NCBI RefSeq assembly: GCF_003258945.1
Contig: NZ_QLIX01000007.1
Coordinates: 62,001-126,000, forward strand
Length of the DNA: 64,000 nt
Direction of reading: 5' to 3'
DNA from: Roseicella frigidaeris
Lineage (GTDB): Bacteria; Pseudomonadota; Alphaproteobacteria; Acetobacterales; Acetobacteraceae
The position numbers were made by a program, and so were the translations under genes. The notes below the pieces were generated by a model, which searched no databases, was not told the origin of the DNA, and saw only the letters and a program-made list of their open reading frames with translations. This document shows, piece by piece, positions 50,265-60,367 of the stretch; position 1 is the stretch's first letter; each line of letters begins with the position of its first letter.

Positions 50265-50693
50265 TCAGGGCAGCGCCAGGACGGGGCGCGGCGGGCGGAT
50301 CAGCGGGTCGGCGGCCAGCAGCCGGGCGGCGCCGAGCAACAGGAACAGCGCCTCGCGCGAGGGGTGCGGCCGGGCCAGGGCCTGCAGCCGCTGCGCCTGG
50401 CGCAGCGCGTGCAGGGCCAGGTCGCGGTCGCCCGCCGCGCGGAAATCGAGATGGAAGTCGCAGGGGAAGCCGGGCGCCGGCAGGCCGTGCAGCCGCGCCA
50501 GCCGCCGCCCGAGCTCGACCGCGGCCCCTTCGAGCAGGTCCCCCTCCACCCGCTCGACATCGCGCAGGGTGGCGACGAGCGCGATGGGGGAGAGCCCCCG
50601 GTCCGGATGCTCGGCCAGGGTCCGGGTGACGAAGGCCCCCATCGCGGCCAGGGTTTCGGCTGCCGTCGCATTGGCGGTCATGTGCCGGAACAT
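50265..50693 (-). CDS. Hypothetical protein (142 aa)
   Basis: An Ala/Leu/Arg-rich helical protein with FVTRTLAEHPDRGLSPIALVATLRDVERVEG and GFPCDFHLDFRAAGDRDLALHALR (parts). No known motif. It is encoded 79 bases 5' side-to-side with the chemoreceptor gene on the same strand and may be in its operon. Its codon usage is host-like and the start has few alternatives (Met at 50693 or four codons later). Confidence 0.6.
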   Translation of the reverse strand: MFRHMTANATAAETLAAMGAFVTRTLAEHPDRGLSPIALVATLRDVERVEGDLLEGAAVELGRRLARLHGLPAPGFPCDFHLDFRAAGDRDLALHALRQAQRLQALARPHPSREALFLLLGAARLLAADPLIRPPRPVLALP

Positions 50694-50772
50694 AATAGGA
50701 ACTCACCCCCGCCCGCCAGTCGCATTCGCGCCAGCGGCCGAGGGCAGGCCGCCCCGGCCAGGCCCGGCAGGA

Positions 50773-52920
50773 TCAGGCGGCGAGTCGGGCCGCCCCCTCG
50801 GTGGCCGCCTCCTCCGCCCGCATGGCGGACAGGAAGAGGTCGATCTCCGCCTGCAGCCGGCCGGAGGCCTGCGTCACCTCGGCCGCGGTCGCCAGCACCG
50901 AGCGGCTGGCCTCGCCGGCCCCGTCCGCCACCAGGGCAAGCTCGCGCATGCGCTCGGTCGCGGCGTCGTTCTGCCCGGCCACCTTCTGCACGCTGGCCGC
51001 GATCTCGCGCGTCGCCACGCCCTGCTCCTCCACCGCCGCGGCGATGGCGGACGCCACCTCATCCATGCGCCGGATCGACTCGTCCATCGCGCGCACCGCG
51101 CCCACCGCCTCGCCGGTCGCACCCTGGATGGCGGCGATCTGCGCCGCGATCTCCTCCGTCGCCCGCGCCGTCTGGCTCGCCAGCGTCTTCACCTCGCTCG
51201 CCACCACCGCGAAGCCCTTCCCCGCCTCCCCCGCCCGCGCCGCCTCGATCGTCGCGTTCAGCGCCAGCAGGTTCGTCTGCCCCGCGATGTCGCCGATCAG
51301 CCGCACCACATCCCCGATCCGCTGCGCCGCCTCCGACAGGCCCCGCACCGTCGCATCCGTCGCCTGGGCGCGGCCGACCGCCTCCTGCGCCGCGCCGGCC
51401 GCCTGCGCCACCTGGCGCGCGATCTCGCCGACGCTCGCGGTCAGCTCCTCGGTCGCCGCCGCCACCGCGCCGAGGTTGCGTGCATTCTCATCCGCCCCCT
51501 CGGCGCTGCTGGAGGCATCCTCCCGCGTCCGCTCGACCGCCTGCGCCATGGCATCCGCCGCGCCGCGCATCGCCGCCGCCGCCGTGCCGAGCGAGCCCAT
51601 CACGCCGGCGACCGAGGCGCCGAAGGCCTGGGTGTGGCGCTCCAGCGCCTGATGGCGGCGATCCCGCGCCGCCCGTTCCGCCGCGGCCGCGGCCTCCAGG
51701 CGCCGCTTCGCCTCGCCCTGCTCACGAAAGACCTCGAGCGCCTCGGCCATGATCCCGATCTCGTCGCGCCGGCCGCGGCCCGGCGGCAGGTCGGCCGCCT
51801 CGCCCGCGGCGAGGCGCCGCATGGCCCCGGCGATGGCGACGAGCGGGCGGGTGACGCGCCGCCGCACCATCGCCGCCGCAGCCAGGCCGATGAGGAGGGC
51901 GGCGAGCGCCACCGCGGCACGGGCGAGGAGGGCGCGCTCGGCCGCCTGCGCATCCGCATGCGCCTGCGTGGCGGCGGCCTCGAAGGCGGCGATCGCCACA
52001 GCCACCAGCCGGCCGGTCGCGGCATTGATCGTCGCATTGACCTCGGCGGGCGTGGCGGGCGGCGCCTTCCCCTCCTCCACCGCCCGTTCCACCGCCGCGC
52101 GAAGGACGACGAAGCGCTCGAAATAGGCGGATTGCGCCGCCGCGACGGCAGCCTGGAGAACCGGCGGCGCGTCGCGGCCGGCCGCGGCCAGGGCGATGGC
52201 CCAGGCGGTCTCGACGCGGGACCGCAACGCCGCCATGCGGAGGCGCATCTCGGGCGTGATCTGGCCGGCGGCCATCGCGGCGATGAGGTCGTCGCGCTCG
52301 AAGCCGGCGCCATCCCGCGCCACATAGGCGGCGTCCTTCACCTGCGCCAGCCGCGCACCGAGCGCGCTGCCGGCACGCAGCCCGTCGGTGAGGGCGGCGG
52401 TCACCGCCTCGAGCTGATCGATCATGGCGCCGGCGGCGCGGGTCCAGGCTTCCGCCGCCCCCGCGGGCCGCGCCGCCTCGGCCTGGCGCAGCGCCGCATC
52501 GGCGGCGCGGCGCGCCTCTGCCAGCGCCAGGTGGGCGGCGGCCAGCCGGCCGGCTGCCCCCGGCGCGCCGCAGGGCAGGCCGGCCTCGCAGGCCCGGATG
52601 ACCGCCTCGAGGCCGGCCCCCGCCTGCTCGCGCTGCTGCGCCATGCGGGCGAGGAAGCCGGGCTCGGCCGGCGCCGCGGCGTGCAGCGCGACGCGGATCG
52701 GGCCCCGCTCCACGCGATGGTCCTCCAGGGTGGCGAAGGCATGCCGCGCCGCCTCGGCGACCGCGACCGCGTGGTCGGCCCGGCGCAGCGTGCCGAGATC
52801 GGCCGCGAGCCCCCAGGCGGCGAGGCCGGCCACGAGCGCCGAGAGGCAGCCGAGGGCGCCGAGCAACGGCACCGCCAGGGAACGCCGCCGGGAAAGCACG
52901 TGAAGGCCAGTCTGCTGCAT
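50773..52920 (-). CDS. Methyl-accepting chemotaxis protein
   Basis: A 715-residue transmembrane receptor. Helix 1 is about 15-40 ([22 protein letters not shown]), then a large helical periplasmic sensor domain, helix 2 ([23 protein letters not shown]) and a HAMP domain ([17 protein letters not shown]). The signalling hairpin tip reads [31 protein letters not shown] (parts: [22 protein letters not shown]). No CheB/CheR pentapeptide tether is at the C-terminus. The sensor has two cysteines near residue 115-122 (ACEAGLPCG). The ligand is unknown. Confidence 0.93.
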   Translation of the reverse strand: MQQTGLHVLSRRRSLAVPLLGALGCLSALVAGLAAWGLAADLGTLRRADHAVAVAEAARHAFATLEDHRVERGPIRVALHAAAPAEPGFLARMAQQREQAGAGLEAVIRACEAGLPCGAPGAAGRLAAAHLALAEARRAADAALRQAEAARPAGAAEAWTRAAGAMIDQLEAVTAALTDGLRAGSALGARLAQVKDAAYVARDGAGFERDDLIAAMAAGQITPEMRLRMAALRSRVETAWAIALAAAGRDAPPVLQAAVAAAQSAYFERFVVLRAAVERAVEEGKAPPATPAEVNATINAATGRLVAVAIAAFEAAATQAHADAQAAERALLARAAVALAALLIGLAAAAMVRRRVTRPLVAIAGAMRRLAAGEAADLPPGRGRRDEIGIMAEALEVFREQGEAKRRLEAAAAAERAARDRRHQALERHTQAFGASVAGVMGSLGTAAAAMRGAADAMAQAVERTREDASSSAEGADENARNLGAVAAATEELTASVGEIARQVAQAAGAAQEAVGRAQATDATVRGLSEAAQRIGDVVRLIGDIAGQTNLLALNATIEAARAGEAGKGFAVVASEVKTLASQTARATEEIAAQIAAIQGATGEAVGAVRAMDESIRRMDEVASAIAAAVEEQGVATREIAASVQKVAGQNDAATERMRELALVADGAGEASRSVLATAAEVTQASGRLQAEIDLFLSAMRAEEAATEGAARLAA

Positions 52921-53141
52921 CGGGGTCCGCTCCTTGCCATCGGCTGGGTCCCCACATCGCAGATGCCGCTGAAGCAATGCTGAAGAGGCGGCGGCCGCCC
53001 GCGGCGGATCGCCTTCGGGGCCGCAGGCCGATCCAGGGCGGCCTGCTCCCGTTTCGCAGGCGCGCCGCCAGGGATCCCCGGCCGCAGGGCCGCTTCACGC
53101 CTGCGGGCCTTCGCGCCCGTCCGCGACCGGCTCCAGCCCCT

Positions 53142-53200
53142 TGTTTGATCGCGTGATTCCCGCCTTTCGGTGATTTCACCTCGCGCGATCACGCTCTAGG
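53142..53200. repeat. Family C-like element, divergent, before the MFS gene
   Basis: TGTTTGATCGCGTGATT..GATTTCACCTCGCGCGATCACGCTCTAGG, with arms GATCGCGTGAT and the complement in CGCGCGATCACGC. It ends in the same GCTCTAGG as copy 2 of family C and recalls the rhizobial GCATGATC..GATCATGCTCTA intergenic elements. It ends 8 bases before the MFS start, so it may carry promoter or leader signals. Confidence 0.5.
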
Positions 53201-53208
53201 ATGGCGGG

Positions 53209-54444
53209 GTGAATCCGCGCGACCTACCGGACGGCGAATCTCCCCTCGCCCCACCCCAGGCCGCGACGGCGGCCGGGCCGAAGCCCTCCACCCTCCTCCT
53301 CGTGGCGATGACGGGCCTCGGCCCCTTCACCATGCAGATCCTCATCCCGAGCCTGCCGATGCTGGCAACGGCGCTCGCCGTGCCCTATGCGACCATCCAG
53401 CTCACCCTGACGCTCTACCTCGTCGGCGTCGCCCTGGCGCAGCTCGTCTATGGCCCGCTCTCGGACCGCTACGGGCGCAAGCCGCTCCTGCTCGGCGGGC
53501 TGGTGCTCTACCTCGCCGGCAGCGTCGCCGCAGCGCTGGCCCCCACCGCCGGCTGGCTGATCGCCGCGCGCATCGCCCAGGCGGTGGGCGGCTGCGCCGG
53601 CCTCGTCCTCGGCCGCGCCATGATCCGCGACAGCTATCCGCGCGAGCGGGCGGCGGTGGTGCTCGGCTATGTCAGCACCGCCATGGCGGTGGCGCCGATG
53701 CTCTCGCCCATCATCGGCAGCCTGCTGCACCAGTATCTCGGCTGGCGCGCCACCATGCTGGCCTGCCTGCTCTTCGGCCTGCCGCTGCTGCTGGCGGTGC
53801 GGGCGCGGCTGCCGGAGACGCTGACCCGGCCGGCGCCGCTGCCGGGGCTCGGCGGGATGCTCGGCGCCTATATCCAGCTCCTGCGCATCCCGGCCTTCCG
53901 CGGCTACTGCGCCATCACCGCCTGCGCCACCTCGATGTTCTTCTCCTTCGCCGCCGGCGGCCCGATGGTGGTGGTGCAGGGGCTCGGCCATGTCCCGACC
54001 AGCTACGCGCTGGCGATGATGCTGGTCTCGCTGGGTTGGAGCAGCGGCACCTTCACCGCGGCCCGGCTGGTGTCGCGGCTCGGCACGGCACGGATGCTGC
54101 GGATCGGCACGCTGGTCACCACCGCCGGCGGCCTGGTGGCGCTCGCGCTGCCCTTGCTGGCGACGCCGACCCTCCTCTCCTTCTTCCTGCCCATGGTGCT
54201 GGTCGCGCTCGGCAACGGCATGACCCAGCCGAGCGCCATCGCCGCCGCGGTCAGCGTGCGGCCGATGCTGGCCGGCACCGCCTCGGGGTTGATCGGCGCC
54301 CTGCAGATGGGGGCCGGGGCGCTGGCCACGGTGCTCGCCGGGGTGACGGAGGGCGGCGCCGGCATCGCCACCGGCGCCTGGATGCTGGCCGGGGCGCTCG
54401 GGGCGCAGCTCGGCCTGCTGCTGGTGCGCCGCGCCGGGGGATAG
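53209..54444 (+). CDS. Bcr/CflA-family multidrug MFS exporter
   Basis: 411 residues, 12 predicted membrane helices. Motif A between helices 2 and 3 reads GPLSDRYGRKPLLLGG. The N-terminus has PFTMQILIPSLPMLATALAV, and RAMIRDSYPRERAAVVLGYVSTAMAVAPMLSPIIG (parts: RDSYPRERAA, PMLSPIIG) is characteristic of the Bcr/CflA drug:H+ antiporter branch. The GTG at 53209 is used as start; ATG 53308 would cut into helix 1. The exported drug is not predictable. Confidence 0.92.
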   Translation: MNPRDLPDGESPLAPPQAATAAGPKPSTLLLVAMTGLGPFTMQILIPSLPMLATALAVPYATIQLTLTLYLVGVALAQLVYGPLSDRYGRKPLLLGGLVLYLAGSVAAALAPTAGWLIAARIAQAVGGCAGLVLGRAMIRDSYPRERAAVVLGYVSTAMAVAPMLSPIIGSLLHQYLGWRATMLACLLFGLPLLLAVRARLPETLTRPAPLPGLGGMLGAYIQLLRIPAFRGYCAITACATSMFFSFAAGGPMVVVQGLGHVPTSYALAMMLVSLGWSSGTFTAARLVSRLGTARMLRIGTLVTTAGGLVALALPLLATPTLLSFFLPMVLVALGNGMTQPSAIAAAVSVRPMLAGTASGLIGALQMGAGALATVLAGVTEGGAGIATGAWMLAGALGAQLGLLLVRRAGG

Positions 54445-54788
54445 GCCCCATTGCCACATCGGCCGGGGCCATATCGGCCGGGGCCGCCGCCGGTGCGGCC
54501 CTCCATCGCCCCCGAGGCATCCCGGCGGGCGGGGCGCCAACCGAGACGTGACGGCCGGCGGGAGCAGGGCTGGGCTGCGGAGGGTGCAGGGGCCGGCGGG
54601 CTGTGCCGGGGCGCGCGCTTGCCTATCCTCGCCGCCGCCGTCCCGAGGGGCGGCGCTGTCCGCAGCCCGGGTTCCGCCGCGCCGGTTGCACCGATCCACG
54701 GATCGACCCACCTTCGCAGCGAAGCGCCCGGCGCGCCGGCCGATGGTCCGCGCCGGCGACATCCGAGACGAGCCGAGGATCCGCATCC
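54445..54788. other. Gene-free interval before folE
   Basis: 344 bases without a convincing gene on either strand. It contains a 13-base direct repeat ATCGGCCGGGGCC at 54458-54470 and 54473-54485, and is otherwise GC-rich. The folE promoter is presumably near the right end, but no clear hexamers are visible. Confidence 0.5.
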
Positions 54789-55433
54789 GTGAACATCCAT
54801 GTCCCGCGCCCTGCCGGCATCGCCCCCGCCGAGACCTCGCCGGAGGGGCGCCCGAGCCGGGCGGAGGCGGAGGCCGCGGTGCGCACCCTGCTGCGCTGGG
54901 CCGGCGACGACCCCGGGCGCGAGGGGCTGGCCGATACCCCCGCCCGCGTCGCCCGCGCCTATGGCGAGTTCTTCGCCGGCTACGACCTCGACCCGGTCGA
55001 GGTGCTGGCCCGCTCCTTCGAGGAGACGGAGGGCTATGACGAGATGGTCGTGCTGCGCGACATCCGCGTCGAGAGCCATTGCGAGCACCACCTGGTGCCG
55101 ATCATCGGCCGCGCGCACATCGCCTATCTGCCGGCCGGCCGGGTGGTCGGCATCAGCAAGCTGGCGCGGGTGCTGGAGATCTATGCCAAGCGGCTGCAGA
55201 TCCAGGAGAAGCTGACGGCGCAGGTGGCCAATTGCATCGACGAGGTGCTGCGGCCGCGCGGCGTCGCGGTGGTGATCGAGGCCTCGCACCAGTGCATGGC
55301 GACGCGCGGCGTCCACCAGCCCGGCACCACCATGGTGACCAGCCGCATGCTCGGCGCCTTCCGCGAGGATGCGGCGACGCGGCGCGAATTCCTGGCGCTG
55401 GTCACCGCCCGCCGCGCCGAAGCCGTGGGCTGA
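54789..55433 (+). CDS. folE: GTP cyclohydrolase I
   Basis: 214 residues from a GTG start. It converts GTP to dihydroneopterin triphosphate, the first step of folate and other pterin synthesis. Zinc and active-site residues are present: [21 protein letters not shown] (Cys and His ligands), [11 protein letters not shown] (second Cys) and the GTP-binding [21 protein letters not shown] (parts). The C-terminal SRMLGAFR is normal. The GTG start gives [13 protein letters not shown]; no better start is seen downstream before the conserved [12 protein letters not shown] helix. Confidence 0.96.
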   Translation: MNIHVPRPAGIAPAETSPEGRPSRAEAEAAVRTLLRWAGDDPGREGLADTPARVARAYGEFFAGYDLDPVEVLARSFEETEGYDEMVVLRDIRVESHCEHHLVPIIGRAHIAYLPAGRVVGISKLARVLEIYAKRLQIQEKLTAQVANCIDEVLRPRGVAVVIEASHQCMATRGVHQPGTTMVTSRMLGAFREDAATRREFLALVTARRAEAVG

Positions 55434-55466
55434 GGCGAGCGGCCCCGGCGGCGGGCGCGCCCGGCG

Positions 55467-55850
55467 TCACGCCGCCGCCTCGGCCTCCACCTCGACCAGG
55501 AAGCGCGGGTCCGCCAGGCCGGCGACGATGAGCAGGGTGCTGGCGGAGCGGTGCTCGCCCATCCAGGCCCCCCGCCTCTCGCGCCAGGGGGCGATCAGCG
55601 CCGGATCGGTCAGGAACACCGTCATCTTCACGAGATTGGCCGGCGTCATGCCATGCGCCGCCAGGATGGCGCCGAGATTGGCCAGGGCCTGGTCGATCTG
55701 CGCCTCGCCGTCCTCGGCGATGCGGACGTCCGGCGCGGTGCCGACCTGGCCGGAGATGACGAGGCGGCGGGTCGCGTCGCGCACCAGCACGGCATGGGCA
55801 TAGCTGCCGGGCTTGTGCACCGTGGGCGGGTTGGACGTCTCGATCGGCAT
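55467..55850 (-). CDS. RidA/YjgF-family protein
   Basis: 127 residues. The family usually deaminates reactive enamine/imine intermediates. It has the trimer-fold pattern (AVLVRDATRRLVISGQVG, IDQALANLGAILAAHGMTPANLVKMTVFLTD in parts) but lacks the canonical arginine in the late G-x-x-R position; the C-terminus reads TLLIVAGLADPRFLVEVEAEA, where R lies in ADPRFLVEVEA. This suggests one of the Rid1-7 subgroups rather than archetypal RidA. It may share an operon with the upstream SDR. Confidence 0.88.
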   Translation of the reverse strand: MPIETSNPPTVHKPGSYAHAVLVRDATRRLVISGQVGTAPDVRIAEDGEAQIDQALANLGAILAAHGMTPANLVKMTVFLTDPALIAPWRERRGAWMGEHRSASTLLIVAGLADPRFLVEVEAEAAA

Positions 55851-55954
55851 GCGGTCTCCTCCCTGCGGCCCGGGCTCTACCGGGGCGGCGAGGATAGGCG
55901 GGGCGCGCGCCGCTGTCGCCGCGGACCGCGCGCCCGCCGCCGGCGCGCCGGGCC

Positions 55955-56749
55955 TCAGCGCGTCGCCGCGGTCAGGCCGCCATCCACCACCAGCTCGGTG
56001 CCGGTGATGTACTTGGCCTCGTCCGAGGCGAGGAAGAGCGCGGCATGCGCCACGTCCCAGCCCTCGCCCATATGGCCGATCGGCACCTGCCCGTTGCGCT
56101 TGGCGATGAAGCCCTCCAGGTCGCCGCCGGCGAACTCCTCCGCCAGCTTCGTCACCAGGGGCGTGTGCATCAGCCCGGGCAGCACGCAGTTCAGCCGGAT
56201 GCCGCGCGGCGCATAGGTGATGGCGGTGGTCTTGCTGAAATGGATCAGCCCGGCCTTGGCGGCGCAATAGGCCGCCTGCGGCTTGCCGGTGTAGCGGATG
56301 CCGGCGGTGGAGGCGATGCTGACCACCGCGCCCTTCCCCTGCCGCTCCATCACCGGCAGCACCGCCCGGCAGCAGAGGAAGGCGCTGCGCAGGTTCACCG
56401 CCATCTGCCGGTCCCAGAGCCCCACCTCCATCTCGCCGGCCGTGGCAGGCTCGGACTTGCCGACATTGTTGACCAGGATGTCGATGCGCCCGAAGCGCGC
56501 GAGGCAGGCGGCGACCAGCGCCTCCACCTGGCGCTCGTCGGTGACGTCGCCGCTGGCGATGGCGCAGCACCCGCCCTCGCCCTCGATGATCGCCTGGGTC
56601 TCCCGCGCCGCCGCCTCGTTCAGGTCGACGCCGAAGATCCGCGCCCCCTGCCGCGCGAAGAGCACGGCGATCGACTTGCCGTTGCCCCAGCCGGGCCCGA
56701 CCGAGCCGCAGCCGGTCAGGAACACCACCTTCTCCGCCAGACTGAGCAT
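55955..56749 (-). CDS. Short-chain dehydrogenase/reductase (SDR)
   Basis: 264 residues. VVFLTGCGSVGPGWGNGKSIA is an extended glycine-rich cofactor loop, similar to the SDR at 10069. FGVDLNEAAA (Asp after beta-2, NAD preference), LVNNVGKSE, the catalytic Ser in VVSIASTAG and YCAAKAG (YxxxK) are present. It probably acts on a small hydroxy or keto acid or alcohol. The Met at 56749 starts at the conserved region; Met 56767 is six codons earlier. Same strand as the RidA gene, 104 bases apart. Confidence 0.93.
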   Translation of the reverse strand: MLSLAEKVVFLTGCGSVGPGWGNGKSIAVLFARQGARIFGVDLNEAAARETQAIIEGEGGCCAIASGDVTDERQVEALVAACLARFGRIDILVNNVGKSEPATAGEMEVGLWDRQMAVNLRSAFLCCRAVLPVMERQGKGAVVSIASTAGIRYTGKPQAAYCAAKAGLIHFSKTTAITYAPRGIRLNCVLPGLMHTPLVTKLAEEFAGGDLEGFIAKRNGQVPIGHMGEGWDVAHAALFLASDEAKYITGTELVVDGGLTAATR

Positions 56750-56912
56750 GCATCCTCCCCCGCGCATCCCGCGCGTCGCGGCAGAGTGCGCCAGCGGCGG
56801 CGGTGACGCGAGACCGTGTGCGCCCGGCGCGGCAACAGCCGTCCCGCCGGCACGTTGTCACCCGGCCATCCGCCAGTCCCCGCCGCGCCCCTCCTGCCGC
56901 GAAAGGCCCTCG

Positions 56913-58019
56913 ATGCCGCAGGCCACCTGCCCCATGCCGCTCCGCCACGACCCCGCCGACGAGCATCCCGAGCCGGAGGAGGCGAAGACCACCGGGGCGC
57001 TGGTCGAGACCATGCGCGGCATCGCCGAGACCACCTTCGCCGATTACGGCACCCCCGTCCGCAGCGTGCACGCGAAGAGCCATGGGCTGCTCAGGGGCGA
57101 GATGACCGTGCCGGACGGCCTGCCCGGAACCCTGGCGCAGGGGCTCTTCGCCCGGCCCGGCACCTACCCCGTCGTGCTGCGCTTCTCGACCAATCCCGGC
57201 GACCTGCTGGATGACAGCGTCTCCGTCCCGCGCGGCCTCGCCGTGAAGGTGGTGGGGGTGGAGGGCGAGCGCCTGCCCGGCGCGGAGGGGCAGGCGACGC
57301 AGGATTTCGTCCTGGTCAACAGCCCGGCCTTCGCGGCCGCGACGGCGAAGCAGTTCCTCGGCAATGCCAGGCTGCTGGCCAGGACCACGGACCGGGCGCC
57401 AGGGGCCAAGAAGCTGCTCTCCGCCCTGCTGCGCGGCACCGAGGCGGCGATCGAGGCGGTGGGCGGCAAGAGCGCCCTGCTCACCCAGCTCGGCGGCCAT
57501 CCCAACACGCATATCCTCGGCGAGACCTTCTACAGCCAGACGCCCTTCCTCTACGGCCCCTACACGGCGAAATTCTCGGTCGCGCCGGTCTCGCCGAGGC
57601 TGCGGGCCCTGGCCGGCAAGCCGATCGAGGTCGCCGGTCGGCCCGATGCGCTGCGCGAGGAGGTGGCGCGCCACTTCGAGGCCGAGGAGGGCTGCTGGGA
57701 GCTGCGCGTGCAGCTCCGCACCGACCGCGAGACCATGCCGATCGAGGACCCCTCGGTGCCATGGCCGGAGGAGGCCTGCCCCTACCAGCCGGTGGCGCGC
57801 ATCACCGTGCCGCCGCAACCCGCCTGGGACGCGGCGCGCTCGCGCGCCGTCGATCTCGGCATGGCGTTCAGCCCCTGGCACGGGCTGGCGGCGCACCGGC
57901 CGCTCGGCGCGATCAACCGGGCGCGCCGGCCGGCCTATGAGATGTCCGCCGGCTTCCGCGCCGCCCATGGCGGCTGCCCGATGCTGGAACCCCGCAACGC
58001 CGGCGACGTGCCGATCTGA
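56913..58019 (+). CDS. Catalase-family (small, clade-unassigned) heme protein
   Basis: 368 residues, shorter than a typical catalase (about 480). It keeps the core: VRSVHAKSHGLLRGEM (distal His), VVLRFSTNPGDLLDDSVSVPRGLAVKV (parts), QDFVLVNSPAF, and at the C-terminus RARRPAYEMSAGFR, with a possible proximal-heme Tyr in YEM. Such catalase-related proteins are often peroxidases or of unknown activity. A short divergent region separates it from the SDR. The FdhF-type gene follows 43 bases downstream, so the two are probably co-expressed. Confidence 0.86.
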   Translation: MPQATCPMPLRHDPADEHPEPEEAKTTGALVETMRGIAETTFADYGTPVRSVHAKSHGLLRGEMTVPDGLPGTLAQGLFARPGTYPVVLRFSTNPGDLLDDSVSVPRGLAVKVVGVEGERLPGAEGQATQDFVLVNSPAFAAATAKQFLGNARLLARTTDRAPGAKKLLSALLRGTEAAIEAVGGKSALLTQLGGHPNTHILGETFYSQTPFLYGPYTAKFSVAPVSPRLRALAGKPIEVAGRPDALREEVARHFEAEEGCWELRVQLRTDRETMPIEDPSVPWPEEACPYQPVARITVPPQPAWDAARSRAVDLGMAFSPWHGLAAHRPLGAINRARRPAYEMSAGFRAAHGGCPMLEPRNAGDVPI

Positions 58020-58062
58020 CCCCTTCTCCCGGCGCCATCCACCGGGACAGCAGGATCCCGAC

Positions 58063-60354
58063 ATGACGGACAAGGCAAGGATCGCGCCCTATTCCGGGCC
58101 AGCGGGCGGCTGGGGCTCGCTGCGCTCGGTCGAGGAGCGGCTGCTCGAGGAGCATCGCCTGGCCAGCGGCAACGCGGTGCTGCTGCGGCAGAACAAGCCG
58201 GCGGGCTATTCCTGCGTCTCCTGCTCCTGGGCCAAGCCGGCCGAGCCCCGCGCCTTCGAATACTGCGAGAACGGCGCCAAGGCGACGGCCTGGGAGATCA
58301 CCCGCAAGCGCGTGCCGCGCGCCTTCTTCGCCGGCCACACCATCGCCGCGCTGCGCGGCTGGACGGACCAGGCGCTGGAGGCCGAGGGCCGGCTGCTGCA
58401 GCCGATGCGGCTCGACCACGCGGCGGACCGTTGGGTGCCGGTCCAGTGGGAGGAGGCCTTCCGCGAGATCGGGCGGGAGCTGCGCGCGCTCGACCCGCGC
58501 AGCACCGTCTTCTACGCCTCCGGCCGCGCCTCGCTGGAGGCCTCCTACATGTGGGGGCTCTTCGCCAGGCTCTATGGCCACAACAACCTGCCGGACAGCT
58601 CGAACATGTGCCACGAGAGCACCTCGGTCGGGCTGCCCGAGGCGATCGGGGCGCCGGTCGGCACCATCACCCTCGAGGATTTCGCCAGGACCGACTGCAT
58701 CCTCGCCTTCGGCCAGAATGTCGGCAGCAACAGCCCGCGCATGCTGCACCCGCTGCAGGAGGCGGCGCGGCGCGGCGTGCCCATCCTCACCTTCAACCCG
58801 CTGCGCGAGCGTGGCTGGGAGCGCTTCACCAACCCGCAATCGCCGCGCGAGATGCTGACGGGGGCCGAGACCCGCATCGCCTCGCGCTACCACCAGGTGC
58901 GGGCGGGTGGCGATTCCGCGGCGATCCTCGGCCTCTGCAAGGCGCTGCTGGAGGGCGACGCCGCCGCCCGCGCCGCCGGGCGGCCGGCCTGGATCGACCA
59001 CGGCTTCGTCGCCGAGCACACCGAGGGGTTCGAGGCCTTCGCCGCCGCCGCCAGGGCGGCGCCCTGGCCGGAGCTCGAGGCGCGCTCCGGCCTCGCCCGC
59101 GCGGCGCTGGCCGAGACGGCGGCGATCTATGCCCGCTCCCGCGCCGCGATCGGTCTCTACGGCATGGGGCTGACGCAGCACCGCAAGGGCGTCGAGAACG
59201 TGCGGATGCTGGTGAACCTGCTGCTGCTGCGCGGCAATGTCGGCAAGCCCGGCGCCGGCGTGCTGCCGGTGCGCGGCCATTCCAACGTGCAGGGCCAGCG
59301 CACCGTCGGCATCACCGAGAAGCCGGCGCTGGTGCCGCTCGACCGGCTGGCGGCGCAATACGGCTTCGCGCCGCCGCGCGAGACCGGGATGAACACGGTC
59401 GAGGCTTGCGAGGGCATCATCGCCGGCCGGGTGCGGGCCTTCCTCGGCCTCGGCGGCAATTTCCTCCGCGCGGTGCCGGAGACCGCCGCCATGGAGGCCG
59501 CCTGGCCGCGGCTGCGCCTCACCGTCCAGGTGGCGACCAAGCTGAACCGCGGGCACCTCTTCAACGGCGAGGTCGCCTTCCTGCTGCCCTGCCTCGGCCG
59601 GATCGAGCGGGACGAGCAGGCGAGCGGGCCGCAATTCGTCACCTGCGAGGACACGATGACGAAGATCCACCCGAGCCATGGCCGGGTCGCGCCGGCCGGG
59701 CCGCGGCTGCGCTCGGAGCCGGCGATCATCGCCGGCATCGCCAAGGCGACGCTGCCGCCCAACCCGCGCCTCCCCTGGGACGAATGGGTCGGCGACTATG
59801 CCCGGGTGCGGGATGCGATCGCCGCGACCTATCCCGAGGCCTTCCACGACTTCAACGCCCGGATCGCCCGCGAGCGCGGCTTCCATCGGCCGCTGCCGGC
59901 CCGGCAGCGCGTCTGGAAGACGCAGAGCGGCAAGGCGGGCTTCCTGACCCCGCCGGCGCTGGACGAGGACCCCGATATCGACCTGCGCCCGCCGGAGGTG
60001 CTGCAGCTCATCACGCTGCGCTCCAACGACCAGTTCAACACCACGATCTACGGCTATGACGACCGCTTCCGCGGCGTGCGCGGCAGCCGCATGGTGCTGC
60101 TCCTCCACCGCGAGGACGCGGCGCGCCGCGGGCTCGCCGAGGGCGCCCTGGTGGCGCTGGAGACGGCGGTGGAGGATGGCATCCGCCGCCGCGTGGAAGG
60201 CTTCCGCGTCACCGCCTACGACATCCCGCCGGGCTGTTGCGCCGCCTACTATCCGGAATGCAACCCGCTGATCCCGCTTTGGCACCATGCGGAGCGGAGC
60301 AAGGTGCCGGCCGCCAAGTCGGTGCCCGTGCGCATCCGGCCGATGCCCGGCTGA
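58063..60354 (+). CDS. FdhF/YdeP-family molybdopterin oxidoreductase
   Basis: 763 residues. An N-terminal cysteine cluster [11 protein letters not shown]...[14 protein letters not shown] suits one [4Fe-4S] centre. The molybdenum-site segment is [19 protein letters not shown]; in formate dehydrogenases the equivalent position is Cys or Sec, here Cys-His. [58 protein letters not shown] (parts) and the MGD-binding C-terminal [19 protein letters not shown] follow. This YdeP-like branch is distinct from respiratory formate dehydrogenases, and its substrate is unknown; E. coli YdeP is tied to acid resistance. Paired with the catalase-like gene. Confidence 0.92.
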   Translation: MTDKARIAPYSGPAGGWGSLRSVEERLLEEHRLASGNAVLLRQNKPAGYSCVSCSWAKPAEPRAFEYCENGAKATAWEITRKRVPRAFFAGHTIAALRGWTDQALEAEGRLLQPMRLDHAADRWVPVQWEEAFREIGRELRALDPRSTVFYASGRASLEASYMWGLFARLYGHNNLPDSSNMCHESTSVGLPEAIGAPVGTITLEDFARTDCILAFGQNVGSNSPRMLHPLQEAARRGVPILTFNPLRERGWERFTNPQSPREMLTGAETRIASRYHQVRAGGDSAAILGLCKALLEGDAAARAAGRPAWIDHGFVAEHTEGFEAFAAAARAAPWPELEARSGLARAALAETAAIYARSRAAIGLYGMGLTQHRKGVENVRMLVNLLLLRGNVGKPGAGVLPVRGHSNVQGQRTVGITEKPALVPLDRLAAQYGFAPPRETGMNTVEACEGIIAGRVRAFLGLGGNFLRAVPETAAMEAAWPRLRLTVQVATKLNRGHLFNGEVAFLLPCLGRIERDEQASGPQFVTCEDTMTKIHPSHGRVAPAGPRLRSEPAIIAGIAKATLPPNPRLPWDEWVGDYARVRDAIAATYPEAFHDFNARIARERGFHRPLPARQRVWKTQSGKAGFLTPPALDEDPDIDLRPPEVLQLITLRSNDQFNTTIYGYDDRFRGVRGSRMVLLLHREDAARRGLAEGALVALETAVEDGIRRRVEGFRVTAYDIPPGCCAAYYPECNPLIPLWHHAERSKVPAAKSVPVRIRPMPG

Positions 60355-60367
60355 GCGTCGCTCCCTA

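Noticed and set aside
58600-58640. Selenocysteine in the FdhF-type enzyme
   Set aside because: The codon at the molybdenum-ligand region is an ordinary Cys (MCHES); no in-frame TGA is present.
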